The notes below the pieces were generated by a model. The model did not search any database and was not told where the DNA came from. It was given only the letters and a program-made list of their open reading frames with translations. The position numbers and the translations under genes were made by a program. Positions 10,799 to 22,470 of a DNA stretch of 64,000 nt are shown here, piece after piece (the stretch's first letter is position 1; each line of letters begins with the position of its first letter). The DNA lies in the NCBI RefSeq assembly GCF_964656455.1, contig NC_135720.1:105288696-105352695 (forward strand), read 5' to 3'. The DNA is from Halichoerus grypus (lineage: Eukaryota > Chordata > Mammalia > Carnivora > Phocidae).

Positions 10799-11967
10799 CT
10801 TGGAGAACCATAGATTGGGCACTGTCCCCCTCCTCTGTCCCTCCCTTTTGGTTCCAAAGCCACGGCTCTGTGCAGACCCCCATTTGACACCCCTCCAAGT
10901 CTGGGTGCATGCAGCCCCTGAGGCCCTTTGCCTTCCTGAAAGGCCTGTAGCTGACACCAGCGGGCCAGTGGCGGGGCGGTTGCATAACAGCAGCCTGGCC
11001 GCAGGTTTCCGCTGATTCAGCACTATGGCCCGCACGGGACTTCTGTGGCGCTGGACCCACGACAGGGCTCCTCAGAATCAAGGGACAGAAGGTCCAAGGA
11101 GTCTGGCTCACCTGGGACTGTACACTGTAGCCCTGACACGCTGGGAAGGGGACACACTTTCTGGGCCCCTCCTGGTCTCCCTGGGCCTGAGTGTATGTAC
11201 CTAGGTCTGGGTAGGGGTTCCAGCCTGGTGTCGGGCCAGGAGAGCCAACTTGCCATTGAAAGCCCCATTGTTGGGGCTGTAAATCCCTCCAGCAGGGTGC
11301 GGCCCAGGAGGAGAGGGGCCTGGTGGCCAGCAAAGGAACCCCAAGGGCCAGCCTGGGCCTGGGGGGCCAGCTTGGCAGTTCTTTTTCAAACCACTAGATG
11401 TCACTTCCATTTCAAAGGAACCCACTGGTTGGAATTTTCCCCAGTCAGGTGCCCCCATTGGTCTCGGAGTCTTAAAGGCACACAGGCCACAGGAGAAAAC
11501 CACTTTCTCCTGAGGACCCAGATGCTGGAAACCCAGCCAGAAGCGGCCTCCAAGCCTGAGCTGAAGCTTCCAGGAGTTCCATAACATCCCTCCCAGAAGG
11601 GGCAGAGAGCCAGAAGGGGCAGAGCCCTGTCTCCTCATCCCCTACCCGCCCTACAGGTTATTATGGGGATGGTATTTCCTGAAACCAAAAATAAGACACA
11701 GAGTCAAACTAATGTGAGTATATTTAGGGGGACAATACTCTAAACAGGGGATACATACCCTCAGAGACCCTACTCAGGGCCAAGAGATTCTGGATTCACC
11801 AGGGCTATGTTGTCCATCCCCCTGGCTTCAGACTATCAATATACTGGCCACGAATTTCTGGTGAGGAGAGCTCTGAAGGGAGGTTTGAGGTGCTTTTCTC
11901 TGCCCACATCCCCAATATTCAGTTGACGTCTCTTGGTTGACTGGGGTCAACTGTAACAACTTACAAT
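10799..11967. other. unassigned intergenic sequence
   Basis: GC-rich unique sequence to about 11640, then an AT-richer part. Overlapping 180-aa-class open frames on both strands have no recognisable domain or splice framework. A decayed repeat is possible at 11640-11960 but I could not assign it. Confidence 0.35.
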
Positions 11968-12080
11968 GTGCTTTATTCCCCTGCAGCCCTCCCCCCCCAC
12001 AACGGTCATAAGGTTAATATAATTTTAACTCCATTTCACAGATGGAGAACAGAGGTGTGGAGAAGGTTAAGAGAGAATAC
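11968..12080 (-). repeat. MIR SINE fragment
   Basis: Reverse MIR with 'aatataattttaactccatttcacagatgg' and 'gaacagaggtgtggagaaggttaag'. Short and diverged. Confidence 0.55.
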
Positions 12081-12235
12081 TCTTCCTGGAGTCTCTTGCT
12101 GTTTTCCCTTCATCTCCCTCAGTCAGACCCCCACCAGGACGGGGCCTGGGGCCAGCTGGTGGGTTTTACCCACAGCTCAGGTGGCTGCTTAAAGACGCAT
12201 TCTCTTTAGCTCATTAATTAGTATGGGCTTTTACC

Positions 12236-12425
12236 CAGTGTTTTCCAAACTTGGTTGCACATTAGAATCACCTGGGGAGCTTTTAAAACTGATGTCCAGG
12301 TCGCCCCCACACCAGTGAATTCAAAATTGGGGGGCAGTGCTGGACTGAGAGCCGCCATCGGAATGATTTTAAAGATATCCAGGAGGATCCAATGAGGAGC
12401 CAAGTTTGGGGAGTATTGCTTTAAC
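12236..12425 (+). repeat. MER5A-like hAT-Charlie DNA transposon
   Basis: It begins 'ttttccaaacttggttgcac', has the key word TTAGAATCACCTGGGGAGCT, and ends 'ccaagtttggggagtattgc'. That is the usual MER5A layout with near-complementary ends. Confidence 0.65.
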
Positions 12426-12539
12426 CACCTCGCTCCCAGCCAACTGCCTGACCGCTGCGGATTTACCCATAGGCCTGTGGGAGTGAGGAGTGTGGGCTAT
12501 GGTGCAATTAGTGATGACTGAGCTTATATTTTATAAGAG

Positions 12540-12725
12540 GATGCTCAGTAACAAAGACCTCACCCTCTAGGCGGGCAGATAGCGTTACTTTCCTACCGAG
12601 GTGGGACCGAAGCTCAGAGAAGTGAGGCCACTTGCCCGGGACTCGGCTCCTAAGTTAGCAGAACTAGGCCTAAAACCCAAGTCTTTAGAGTTCTCGAACT
12701 CTAAAGTTCACATTCTGGGCCCCTC
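12540..12725 (-). repeat. MIR SINE fragment
   Basis: Reverse MIR: 'gaagctcagagaagtgaggccacttgccc', then a 'gcagaactaggcctaaaacccaagtc' head. It ends in a perfect inverted word pair, 'agagttctcgaactct', at about 12687-12702. Confidence 0.6.
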
Positions 12726-12837
12726 TGGAGTTCTCTAAACAGAGGCGCTGGTCTCTGAGGATAATGCCTCTGAGGCAAGGTCAGCTTCTTCCAGAGCTGT
12801 TAGCTTAACACAAAGAAAACAGTTCCCAGTCAGCATC

Positions 12838-13005
12838 TGACCCCTCACCCTGGCCACTGACCGACAGCCAGTCATAACCACCACTGACCCTTTATCTCAA
12901 CCACAGGCTCACTCCATCCTGGACACAGCTTGACCCCTAACCCTGACCACCACTGACCCCTAATTGAGACCACAGGCTGTCATAACACTGGCCACTGTTC
13001 CACTC
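12838..13005 (+). repeat. decayed tandem repeat, period ~75 bp
   Basis: The words 'accaccactgaccc' and 'gaccacaggct' / 'aaccacaggct' recur about 75 bases apart. Between them lie the related words 'ctgacccctcaccctgg' and 'cttgacccctaaccctg'. About two degenerate copies remain. Confidence 0.55.
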
Positions 13006-13103
13006 ATGTTCAGCGCGGGTCAGAATGTGCAGTGCTCGGGGAAGCCAGTCACAATGGCAGGAACTAGCTCTGCATCATATAATCACTGGCAGTAACAGAA
13101 TCA

Positions 13104-13290
13104 GGGGCACCTGGGTGGCTCAGTCGGTTAAGCGTCTGCCTTCGGCTCAGGTCATGATCCCGGGGTCCTGGGATCGAGCCCCACGTCGGGCTCCCTGCTC
13201 AGCGGGGAGTCTGCTTCTCCCTCTCCTCTGCTCTTCTTCCCCACGTGCGCTCTCTCTCTCACAAAAATAAATAAAACCTTTAAAAAAATA
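13104..13290 (+). mobile_element. CAN-SINE (SINEC)
   Basis: Forward copy beginning GGGGCACCTGGGTGGCTCAG, ending 'aaaataaataaaacctttaaa'. The flanking word 'acagaatca' (ending at 13103) is repeated just after the tail at 13294-13302. Confidence 0.95.
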
Positions 13291-13379
13291 ATGACAGAAT
13301 CAACACATGGCCTATGTACCAGACAGAAGGCATTTTTGTATGTATGATTTCTTAAAAGGATCTGGAATATGACTCTCTT

Positions 13380-14225
13380 AACCATCAGGTCAGATATAAA
13401 GGCTTCCCCAAAGCCAATCCTCCCACCTCCCACCTTCTCTCCTCCATGTACCCAAGGCTCACACTTCCCCGTTGTCTGATCAAACACACATGCGTGCATG
13501 CACATGCACGTGGGCGCACACACACACACTGTCATACTCACATACCCCCTTGCTCCTGCTGTCCCCAGGCTGGAATGCCCTTCTGCCTCACCAAGTACAT
13601 TCTCCAGCATCCCCCCAAGGCCTTGCCTCCCCAGGAAATCTACGAGGCCCACAGGGTCCCATGATGTCCATGCTTACTGACACCCTCAGTAAGTGTCACC
13701 AGGCCCAAGAGAGCAAAGAGCTGAAGCCCCTGCACCAGGTGAGGAGGTCAGGGCCCACACAGCCGTGGAAGGGAAGGTCAGATGGCAGCAGGGACACTTG
13801 CCTACACATGCACTCACATACGCACATTCACCGAGTGTGTTTATAGAGTTCAGAGCAACTGTAAACTTGGCTAGCTCTGGCTGCCCCCAGGAGAGGGAGA
13901 ACCATAAACACCTCCTGCTCCAGCCAGTTCCTCCCACGGGGCAAGTCACCCCCCAGGATTTGGACACCTCACCATCTCAGGGAATGGGCCGTACCCATCC
14001 ACGTTCTGCTCAGTGAATGACACCTACTCTCCTGTCCCCAACACAGCAGAAGGGCTGCCTCCCAGGATCCTGCTCATGGTCCTCCTGAGCCTTTGCCCCA
14101 GCTATTCCTACCCTTGGGAAAGCCTCACCCCTCTCTTCTTCCAAGCAATCTGACCACCTCGAAAGGCTCATGTTAAGTCTTACCTCCTCTGAGACACCTC
14201 CACTGATTTCCATCACACACAGTAA
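13380..14225 (+). repeat. L2 LINE 3'-region fragments
   Basis: Pieces of the L2 3' domain in forward orientation: 'ccccaggctggaatgcccttctgcc' near 13565, and 'cctttgccccagctattcctacccttgg' to 'cttacctcctctgagacacctccactgat' at 14090-14210. Between them lies a CA-rich stretch (13486-13530) and unique sequence. Confidence 0.6.
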
Positions 14226-15384
14226 ATACTTTCCCAGAAGGGGCTTTAGGACCAAAAAGAAAAAAAAAAAGCATCTGTGGAATAAGACCTAATATTTCAC
14301 TCTTAGAAACCCGTTCCTTTGGCTTAAGAGTTGTTCTGTCCTCAGGAAGGACCCCTGGGTATTTACTGCAGATGAGCCCCCTCAGAGGCAGCCAGTATGT
14401 GTGCAAGCACCGGCTCGGAGCACGTGCTCTGGCTCCAGCTCTGTCACTACCCATCTGGAGGGGTCTTGGCCTCTCTCAATGCACAGCGAGGTGTTGGCGG
14501 GTGCTCGCAAAGCTCCAGGGTTCCTCAGCTCCGGTAGATAGTGACTTCTCCTTCCAACCAAGATTTTTTACTGGGAAATCACACACTTGCCCTTGACACA
14601 TTGAAATGTCACCATAACTTTAAAGGGGAAGAAAAATCCTAGTAAGTTGAACCTGAAGCAGGATACAATTAAGTTAGCTGTAAGGGAGCACTTCCAGATT
14701 GTACGTTATAAGGTTTTGTAGAGCAAAACCACAGGATGTCTCCTCTGGAAATCTTTAAAATGCAAGAAAGATGCTCCTGGAAGCTGAGTCTGACTCTGCT
14801 GCATGTGGCCCTTTTATTATTACTATTAAAAAGAGAGAGAGTGTGACCTCTTCGAGCAAGGAAGGGGTGGGGGGCAGGCGTTGATGGAGTTCCCAGTGCC
14901 AAATGATAGAGAGCTGAATGCACCCAGGGCCTCACGCCCACCTCTTCCATTGTCCCCCGTTCTCCTTAATGAAGGCTCAAACCAGAGCAGCCAATGAGGC
15001 TTGGAAAATCCGCCTGTTGTGTGAGGGGATTTTCCATAAATCTCCCTCATTCAGGCGGCGACAGCCCCGTGCCCTGTGGAGGGAGGGCTGCCCGGTTCCT
15101 GGGGACCCTCGTTAAGAACAGGTGCTTTCTGGCCAGCTCCTCTGGGCCCCTCAGCTGCCTGGGGGGTTTAGGGGTGGGAGAGGAACCCCCCCCCCCACCC
15201 GCCGCCAGGCTTCTCAGAGCCTCCTTGGAGCCTCCTCCAAAGAAAATGACCTTGGACCCCTTCAAGCCTTCCAGGGCAATGGAAAGAGCTCTCACTCCAG
15301 GGCATGGAGAGTTGGGAGGGTTGTGTGGCCTACATTTGCTGGCCACCCATTCAGGTCCCCACTGTGAAACTTTATAGACCTGTA
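14226..15384. other. unassigned intergenic sequence
   Basis: No gene recognised. The 14960-15065 part (AATGAAGGCTCAAACCAGAG onward) reads like constrained noncoding sequence with little repeat character. 15175-15210 is a C- and G-rich tract. Confidence 0.35.
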
Positions 15385-15545
15385 CTGAGAAGTATGGTAG
15401 CCACTAGCCACATGTGGCCAATTACTTTTAAATGAATTAACATTAGGTTTTACAAGAGCAGTCATTCAGAGGCACAGTTTAAGTGCTCAGTGGCCATTTG
15501 TGGCCAGTGGGTCCTGTAGCCAACAGTGCAGATCTAGAACATTCC
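15385..15545 (-). repeat. hAT-type DNA transposon fragment (AGCCACTAGCCACATGTGGC family)
   Basis: Carries the characteristic terminal text 'ggtagccactagccacatgtgg' and, further on, 'agtgctcagtggccatttgtggccagtgggtcc'. It belongs to the same family as the copies at 26.2 kb and 58.1 kb. Confidence 0.6.
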
Positions 15546-15689
15546 CACCATCTATTCTTTTGGACAACTCTCCTTATACTAGACAGAGTAGCCTCCCAAG
15601 GGCAAGGAGGGACCCGCTCAAGGCAGAAATTCCGGCATCAGCAACAGGAACAGAAGTCTGGTACTGACAATGGAGAAGTCTCCAAGGAC

Positions 15690-15756
15690 TCAGGGAGCCC
15701 CATCTGAGGGGGAGACACAGCCCTTGTCCTCAGGGAGCTCCCAGCCCAAAGAAGGT
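15690..15756 (-). repeat. isolated ~1.5-unit copy of the minisatellite unit (reverse)
   Basis: Read on the minus strand, this gives GGGAGCTCCCTGAGGACAAG, then GGGCTGTGTCTCCCCCTCAG, then ATGGGGCTCCCTGAG. It therefore spans the same unit junction as the arrays at 10.1, 23.9 and 49.0 kb, in the opposite orientation. Confidence 0.8.
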
Positions 15757-16689
15757 TAAAGAATTCCTTGGCCAGATCTTGTTTTCCAGAGCAGGTGAGG
15801 AGGAAGGGTCCAGCTGTCACTTAGCAGGCTCATTAGCGACGTCTTCTGGGGCCTTGCCCTCCCCAGGGATAATTATTAACAGGCCTCAGGTGTGAGAGGG
15901 CCTGCAGCCGAGGCCCCACCCTCCCAATTCTGCCAACTGGGCCAGCTGGGCATCCTGGGGGGCCCAGAGCTGAGAGTCCAGCCCCAGGCTGGACTCCTAC
16001 CCCCCAGCCCCCCACACTGAGCCAACCTTGCTTCATGTTTGATAAGACGAACCTCCAGCTGGGGGACCCGGCGCTGACAAGGAGAGCTGCCTACCACCTC
16101 CCCATGAAACCATGGAGACCGTTCTGCATTGGGGATCCATCCCTGCAGCCTCAAAGGGGAAGGTCTAATCCCCCCAAATCTGGGCATGGCCTCTAGCCAT
16201 GTCAGCAGGAATTTTCCACATGTGCTGAGATTTCTGTTTGCCTTCCCCATTAGCTCAACAAGCATGGATGGAAAGATGACTAAGGTAATTAGTGACTGTA
16301 GCCATCAGTCAGGGACCGAGGGGCCAGGCCAGGATGGGGTGCAGGGGCTGGAGTGGGGCTGGGGAGGCTGTGAGTCAGCCAGAAAATGGGAGCACACAGG
16401 GCCTGTCCCGGGCCTGGGAACCTCAGGCCCAAGGGAAGGGGGCCCAGGAATAGGGACAGTAAATGATGGCTTCAGCCTCGTTACCATGGAAACAGCTCCA
16501 AACAGAGGCTCCTGCTACCAAAGAGGGTGCAAGTCCCTGATGGGTCAATGGGCACAGGGTTATTGACAAAGGACTGGGGAATGCCACTGGGGAGCCCAGC
16601 CCGAACCTCTTGCGGATGGATGGAGAAAAGCAGGTTCTTAGAAACTTCTTCCTGTGGCACATTCCAAGCAGGCCCCAGCCATCATCCAC
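15757..16689. other. unassigned intergenic sequence
   Basis: No gene. 15865-15895 (GGGATAATTATTAACAGG) and 16225-16310 (TTAGCTCAACAAGCATGGAT, GACTAAGGTAATTAGTGACT) have homeobox-like AT-rich cores in otherwise GC-rich sequence. They might be old regulatory elements. Confidence 0.35.
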
Positions 16690-16965
16690 TTCAATAGGCT
16701 CATTCTTTTGATCATATGCCTCTATTAATAAAAAGTCTGTGATATGTGCCCCAACATGTGTATATTTATTTGTTTAAATTTACATGTGCTACCATACTAA
16801 TAAATTATGTACATTATTGAAAAATACACCCCTAAATAGACATTTTTAGAGGATGGAAGAAAAAATAAATAGGAACTTCCAGTGCCTTCCCAAATATTGA
16901 TGGGCCAGTCTGGCACACCCTGTTTTGGAGACCACTGATGTACTTCAAGAGTGTGCGTGACACAT
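16690..16965. repeat. possible hAT-type DNA transposon relic
   Basis: An AT-rich body ends in 'ccctgttttggagaccactg', resembling the end of several MER hAT families. The left end is not recognisable. Confidence 0.3.
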
Positions 16966-17159
16966 TGCTAACTAAGCTCCTTAAATGAGCAAATGTTTCT
17001 GTGTTTGCAAATTCAACATCAGCCAGTCCTTCCAGGTTAAGGTTAAGATTATTGGCTATCTCAAAAGTGGTTTGAACTTGAGCTGACCCTAATGCTGGGC
17101 TAGAGATGGTGGCCGCGCTGGTGACGTCAGCTGACAACGGGCTCAGAGTGCCCCCCAGC

Positions 17160-17510
17160 CCCCATTGTGACTGTGCTGTGTCCTTCCCTCTGTGTGGACT
17201 GCCCTGCCACTTTCTCTGCCCCCGACAGCAAGTCAGCCCTCCAGACTCCAGCTCTGCTCTCTTCTCCACTCCAGACATCTTCCCTAAGTCTCAGACTGGT
17301 CAAGTGTCCCACCTCTACGTTCCCGCGGCCCGAGATGGATACCTCTATTCTGGTATTTACTGCCTTGTGCTGGAATGATGTGTTTAACCCCTGCTCCCTC
17401 GCTAGACTGTGAAGTCCTACAGGGCAGGGGCGGCTCTGCTCACCTTTGTCTCCCCAGCGGCCAGCGCACACAGACATGGACATACCCACTCAGATCCCCG
17501 CAGCACTCCT
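17160..17510 (+). repeat. L2 LINE 3' end
   Basis: Ends with the L2 3' signature: CTAGACTGTGAAGTCCTACA, 'gggcaggggcggctctgctcacctttgtc', 'tccccagcggccagcgcacacag'. Upstream words such as 'ccagacatcttccctaag' fit the L2 body. This is the text from which the local minisatellite unit could have been seeded. Confidence 0.7.
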
Positions 17511-17520
17511 CATTCTGATG

Positions 17521-17734
17521 GTTTTTTGTTTTTTGTTTTTTAAGATTTTATTTATTTATTTGACACAGAGAGAGAGAGACAGTGAGAAAGGGAACAAGAG
17601 CAGGGGGAGTGGGAGAGGGAGAAGCAGGCTTCCCACTGAGCAGGAGCCTGATGCGGGGCTCGATCCCAGGACCCTGGGATCATGACCTGAGCCAAAGGCA
17701 GACACTTAATGACTGAGCCACCCAGGTGCCCCAC
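17521..17734 (-). mobile_element. CAN-SINE (SINEC)
   Basis: Reverse copy with 'aagattttatttatttatttgac' through 'gagccacccaggtgcccc'. The 10-bp word CATTCTGATG is duplicated at 17511-17520 and 17735-17744. It landed in the tail of an L2 fragment. Confidence 0.95.
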
Positions 17735-17744
17735 CATTCTGATG

Positions 17745-18955
17745 TTTTGAGGCCTCTTGGCTTGCACGTGCAGAGCAGGCCAGGAAGGCCAGGGACTTGA
17801 CACCAAACCCCAGGATCCCTCAACTAACAACCACAGGATGGGGGATGATACCCGAGCTCACTTTCCCTTGGGTGGTAACTTTGAGGTGACTATTCTACCC
17901 AGTCTCCAGGGGGTCCCCAGTGTGGGGGGGCCCCCCAGGTGCCCACAGCGGGCACATGCCCAATCACACATATTCTATTGGCTTCCTTCCTTTCCCTGCC
18001 TCACTTCCTCACTCCCTGACTGCCGGTTCATGGGATCACCTCCCAAATGAGCTACTGGCGCTCGAATCCTCATCTCGATGGGGAACCAGCCCAAGATACC
18101 GACATAGAGTTAGGTGCTCGACACATTCTAATTAAAGAAGGTCTATTGAGCAACTTCTATGTCCCAGCCATGGAGGGCTCAAAGAGCAGAAAGCTCACCA
18201 GGCTAGAGCAGTAGCAGAAGGTTCCTGAGGAGGTAGATGGAACTGGGCCATTCTGGGGGGCAGGGTGGAACAGACAGACAGCAGTGGAGATGGAATTCCC
18301 AGGAGAAGGAAGGACAGGAGTGAAGGAGGCTGGCAAAGGGCGACCAATCAAGAGGGCAATGAGGAAGCACTGAATGACACATCTTATTCCGCCACAAGGG
18401 CTTTTCCCTTTTCCATTCCTCGTTCACAGTTTCCTCTTTCCTTGAATTCAGAGCCTTGGCAGCTAAACTTGGGGCTGGGCATCTTGGGGGAGGGGCTTCT
18501 CAGAAATTCCATGTACTGGCAGAGAAGCAAGCCCCCTCCCTGCCCCCACCCTTTGGAACAATCCTCATTAAGAGCTTTCCCAAGACAGGCAAAGGGATTA
18601 GGCTGACTTCTGGGAAGGCCGCTGCCTCCACCTGCCCCTCTCCCCATGTCTGCAGAAGGGAGGGAAGCAGAAGGAAAGAGCCAGGGATTCTCTGGGTTCC
18701 TCTGCGAATCATTAGGTGTGATTAAAAGCAGGCGGGGAAACAAATCTGGGCATGCTGACAATGGACCCTGTAAATACCCTCATCCACTCTGGCTTCTGGG
18801 GGTCCTGCCTTAGCTGGCAGCCATCCAAGCAGCGGCACCCACCATCCTGGGCACCCACACTCAGTCAGAAAGAGCTTGTCCTGAGGCAACAGGCTCAGCC
18901 CCGACCCCTTAGAACTGAGCTCAGAGAGGGCTGGCCTGGGAGTCCAGATACTTGT
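17745..18955. other. unassigned intergenic sequence with a short L2 tail
   Basis: Mostly unique. 18125-18200 reads like a reverse L2 tail ('aaggtctattgagcaacttctatgtcccagcc'). No gene recognised. Open frames of 113-125 codons overlap on opposite strands without domain content. Confidence 0.4.
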
Positions 18956-19085
18956 GCCCCGCCTGGCTCTGCCATCTGCTAGTTGGGAGACCTTGGGTGA
19001 GTCCCTTACCTTACATGTGACTTAGTTTCCCCAGCTGTACCATAAAGGACCTGGGTGCTGTCTAGGGTCACTTCAACTCTGGTGT
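18956..19085 (+). repeat. MIR SINE fragment
   Basis: 'ctggctctgccatctgctagttgg', 'gaccttgggtgagtccctta', 'gacttagtttccccagctgta' follow the MIR core in order. Confidence 0.75.
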
Positions 19086-19919
19086 TTTATATTCTAAGTC
19101 TGAGCTGCTTTGTGTTCAAGATTCCTCAGTCCAGAGATTCTGGGGTGCTGACCCACAAATCACACTCAGCGGCTCTGGGGTCCCAGGCTGGGGCCCAGGT
19201 GCTCTTGTAAACACTGTGGCATTCAGACGGAAGGAGGCCTAGCATCTGAACACTGAAGCACGTTCCAGGGGGAGAAGATCTTACACCGGCCCTTCTCTGA
19301 GCCTCCCACGCCTCAGCAATGCCAGGCCCACATATTTCGGGTGAGGTTGTCTCTGACCTCTCCTTGAGGAATGAATCTCAGGAAAGAGTGCTGATCACCT
19401 GAAGCAAGAGTGGATTCACATAGAACAAATCATGAAGTTAACCTTGTTTTCTCCTTCTACAGGGTCTCTGGTCCTGAGGGACACCACGAATATTGTGAAT
19501 CTAGCAAGACTAAAAGGGGCTTGGCTTCTAGTCATTCATTGGAGCTTCTCATCCTGTGATTCTCCCATACCATAGAGGAGCAGCCTAGAAAAATGGCATG
19601 GTCTTTGGGCAACTTCCCCACTAGTGTGAGGGCCCAGCAACCTGGCGGGGGAAGGCTCTAAGGCTCTAAGATGATACACCCAAGGCCCCACCCAACCCAT
19701 CCATATGCAAAGATAAGCTGATGTGGCTTTTCCAGGCGCCTTCAGATCTGGAGATGACTTGGGTGGGTCCTGTTGCAGTTAGAGTCTCTCCCTGGGCCAG
19801 GTTTCCACAGATTAAAACAAATAAGGTCAGGTGCTTGAGCCCTGGGAAATCCTTCACTCCCCAACAGAACACTGCATCCTTCACCTCCCAGCCACACACC
19901 TTGTAAATAAAAGCATGTC
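19086..19919. other. unassigned intergenic sequence
   Basis: No gene or repeat recognised with confidence. Confidence 0.4.
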
Positions 19920-20460
19920 CACATTAGAACTATAGTAAGATACAATTTTCCACCTATCAGATTGGCAAAAATAATTTTTTTTTTTTATAGCACACTTCGT
20001 TGGCCAGGCTGTGGGGAAATAATCACACTCATCCATTGCTGGTGGGAGTTTATTTGTTACAATCTCTGCAGAGAACAATTTGGCAATATGTATCAAGATT
20101 ACAAACACATATACCCATTGACCAACAATTCCAGGTCTGAGAATTAATGCTACAGATATACCTAGTACGTGCAAAATGACGCATGTACAAGATTATTCAC
20201 TGCAGCATTGTTCGTAAAAACTAAAGAAGGAAATGACCTAACTCAACAAAGGACTGGTTGAATAAATGACAGGTCGGCCATACAATGGAATATTATGCAG
20301 CTGTAAAAAAAAAAAAAAAAAGGCTCAAGGCATTCTTTACATACCATTATCAAGAGCCCTCCAAGATGGAGTAAACTGAAGAAGTAAGAAGTAAGATACA
20401 GAACCATGTGTAAAGTATGCTACCTTTTGTGGAGAAAGGGGACAAAATAAGAATAGAAAT
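19920..20460 (+). repeat. L1M-type LINE 3' fragment
   Basis: Old L1 ORF2-end and 3'UTR text: 'gcacacttcgttggccaggctgtgggg', 'ttgctggtgggagtttatttg', 'ccaacaattccaggtctgagaat', 'ttattcactgcagcattgttcg', 'acaatggaatattatgcagctgta' and an A run of 17. No intact coding frame. Confidence 0.8.
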
Positions 20461-21873
20461 TTAAAAAGTCATGCCTTCCCTCACAGAGACAGGGCAAAAA
20501 CTCAAGAGACTTGGAAGGAACTTGCCCTGCCCACCTCTCCACCTTGAAATAAGAAGCAAATGAGTTCATGGGTGAAAGTCAGGAGCTGTGGAGACAGTCA
20601 GGGACCAGGAAAAAGCCAGGCTAGAACCTGGCTGCAATTAATCCTGTCCTCAGACCTGCCCCTTACCCCTCAGGGCCTTTGCACTTACAAGCTAACCTCA
20701 GCGCTCCACCCCTGACCTCATTAGGACCAATTGTCCTTGGCCAATGAGGAAAGAGCAGAGGTGGGGCTTAATATGTAAATGCCGTGGGCGCCCGCCACTC
20801 CCAGTTCCCCTTTCAAAGGAACAAAACCCTGTATTCTGGCGGTCCCGGCTGTTCACACTGCAAGTGATGATTTGGTTTCAGTACTAAAGTGTATGTCCTT
20901 CCTTTGAAATCGATTGCTCGTATTGTTTTCTTTGTACTTCAACTGCAGATTGGTTTTCATTTTTGAGTTGTGCATAAGCTGAAAGTGAAAGATATTTTAT
21001 ATCTAGTTGTATGTCTGCATATATCTAAGCAAACCTGATTTGAGTTAATACTGGGGTCCCATGAGAATATTTGCCCTTGAAATGAGATCCTAGACGTTAT
21101 TGATGGTTGAGAAAAATCTGTTTGATTACAAGCTTCTCAAGGGCCTAGAAGAAGTCTTTTCTTTTGAGGGTAGAGGTGGGAGGGGCTATCTTCTCAGGAA
21201 CAGAGTAAGTGCTTAGGAAATGTAGGTCAAAGTAATGATCTGATAGAAGTAGGAATCTCAGCCTCAGGCAGACAAGGTCCTGTCCCCCTCCCTCCCTGAT
21301 TGCCGTGGGCAGGGAAGTCGGAGCTTCATGGTGGGGAAGCAGGTGGGGCAGGGCCCAGCGCCCACACCTGGCCTGCGTCCTCCACGCACCTGCCTGGAAA
21401 TGGGGGTGGTGGCTGTGGCAGACCGGGGCAGACCACTGCCGATGTCGGGCGCGGTCCCCCAAGTCGATGGGAGCGCGTTCCTGAGATAGGGGTGCGATGG
21501 TTGGAATGTGAGACCAGAGGCAGTGAGGGACCACGCCAGCCCAAGAGCTGAACAAATATTGACCCTGAGCAGGGCAGCCTCTTGAAAGCCCTCCATGGGA
21601 TGCCTCTCGGTGTTCCCCTATCTCCCGCCAGCCTCACAGCAGGGTGTCTCCAGCCGGGGTGGGGGTGCGGGAGGAGGGTGCTGACTCTCCCTCTGGGGCC
21701 CAAGGCCCAGAAACCCTACGTCACCTCAGTGGTCCTGGCATGAGGTTCCAGGGGCTTCCAGGCCTGGGTCTCACTATCCTCTGGGCTCTCCAGCCTGGAC
21801 GTGAGTGGCCTGGATGTGGGATTAGGATGTGGGCCTCCCTGGAGCCAGGCTGCCTTTAAAATGCCCCACGGAG
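20461..21873. other. unassigned intergenic sequence
   Basis: 20640-20750 resembles an L2 body ('cctcagggcctttgcacttac'). 20780-21120 is unique, AT-rich and lacks repeat character. 21290-21550 is GC-rich with scattered CpG. No gene is supported. Confidence 0.35.
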
Positions 21874-22075
21874 GGGGCGCCTGGGTGGCTCAGTTGTTGG
21901 GCATCTGCCTTCGGCTCAGGTCATGGTCCCAGGGTCCTGGGATCGAGCCCCGCATCGAGCTCTCTGCTCTGCGGGAAGCCTGCTTCTCCCTCTCCCACTC
22001 CCCCTGCTTGTGTTCCCTCTCTCGTTGTGTCTCTCTCTGTCAAATAAATAAATAAAATCTTTAAGAAAAAAAAAA
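21874..22075 (+). mobile_element. CAN-SINE (SINEC)
   Basis: Forward copy: GGGGCGCCTGGGTGGCTCAG, then 'ttgttgggcatctgcc' in place of the usual 'tcggttaagcgtctgcc', then the complete CT body and A tail. Target-site duplication not clear. Confidence 0.93.
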
Positions 22076-22129
22076 ATAAGGCCTTCTGCCCAGGTCATTC
22101 AATGAAAAAGAAACCCACTACAGTCCTCC

Positions 22130-22470
22130 TAATTATTTTTTTGTGTGCCAGGTGCTAGATGCTTTATGTGTATTTACTCATTTAATCCTCACAACAAGCT
22201 TGGGAGATAAGTATTATTTTTTATCCCCATTTTACAGATGCAGAAACTGACTCACAGGGAGAGTGAGAAGTGCCAGATGGAGAAAAGCCTCTCAAAGATA
22301 TCGTGTAAAACATGGAGATTGGGGGTGGGGAGGTCCTTTAAGAAGGCTGGGTACCAGTCTCCTTTTACAGAAGGGGACACCGAGGCCCTGAGCAGGGATG
22401 GCCTGCACAAGGTCACCCTGGGCTGCAGAGCAAAGGCGCTGAGTCAAAGGTGCTGCTGGCTGGCAGACAT
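22130..22470 (-). repeat. two MIR SINE fragments in tandem order
   Basis: The first (22130-22275) has 'gtgtgccaggtgctagatgc', 'ctcatttaatcctcacaacaagc' and CCCCATTTTACAGATGCAGA. The second (22355-22470) has 'tccttttacagaaggggacaccgagg' and 'aaggtcaccctgggctgcagag'. Both are reverse oriented. Confidence 0.75.

Noticed and set aside
10256..10813. 185-codon open frame across minisatellite array A, and similar frames in arrays B and C
   Set aside because: The protein is only a readout of the 40-bp unit (unit length varies, so frames shift). There is no start context, splice signal or conserved domain.
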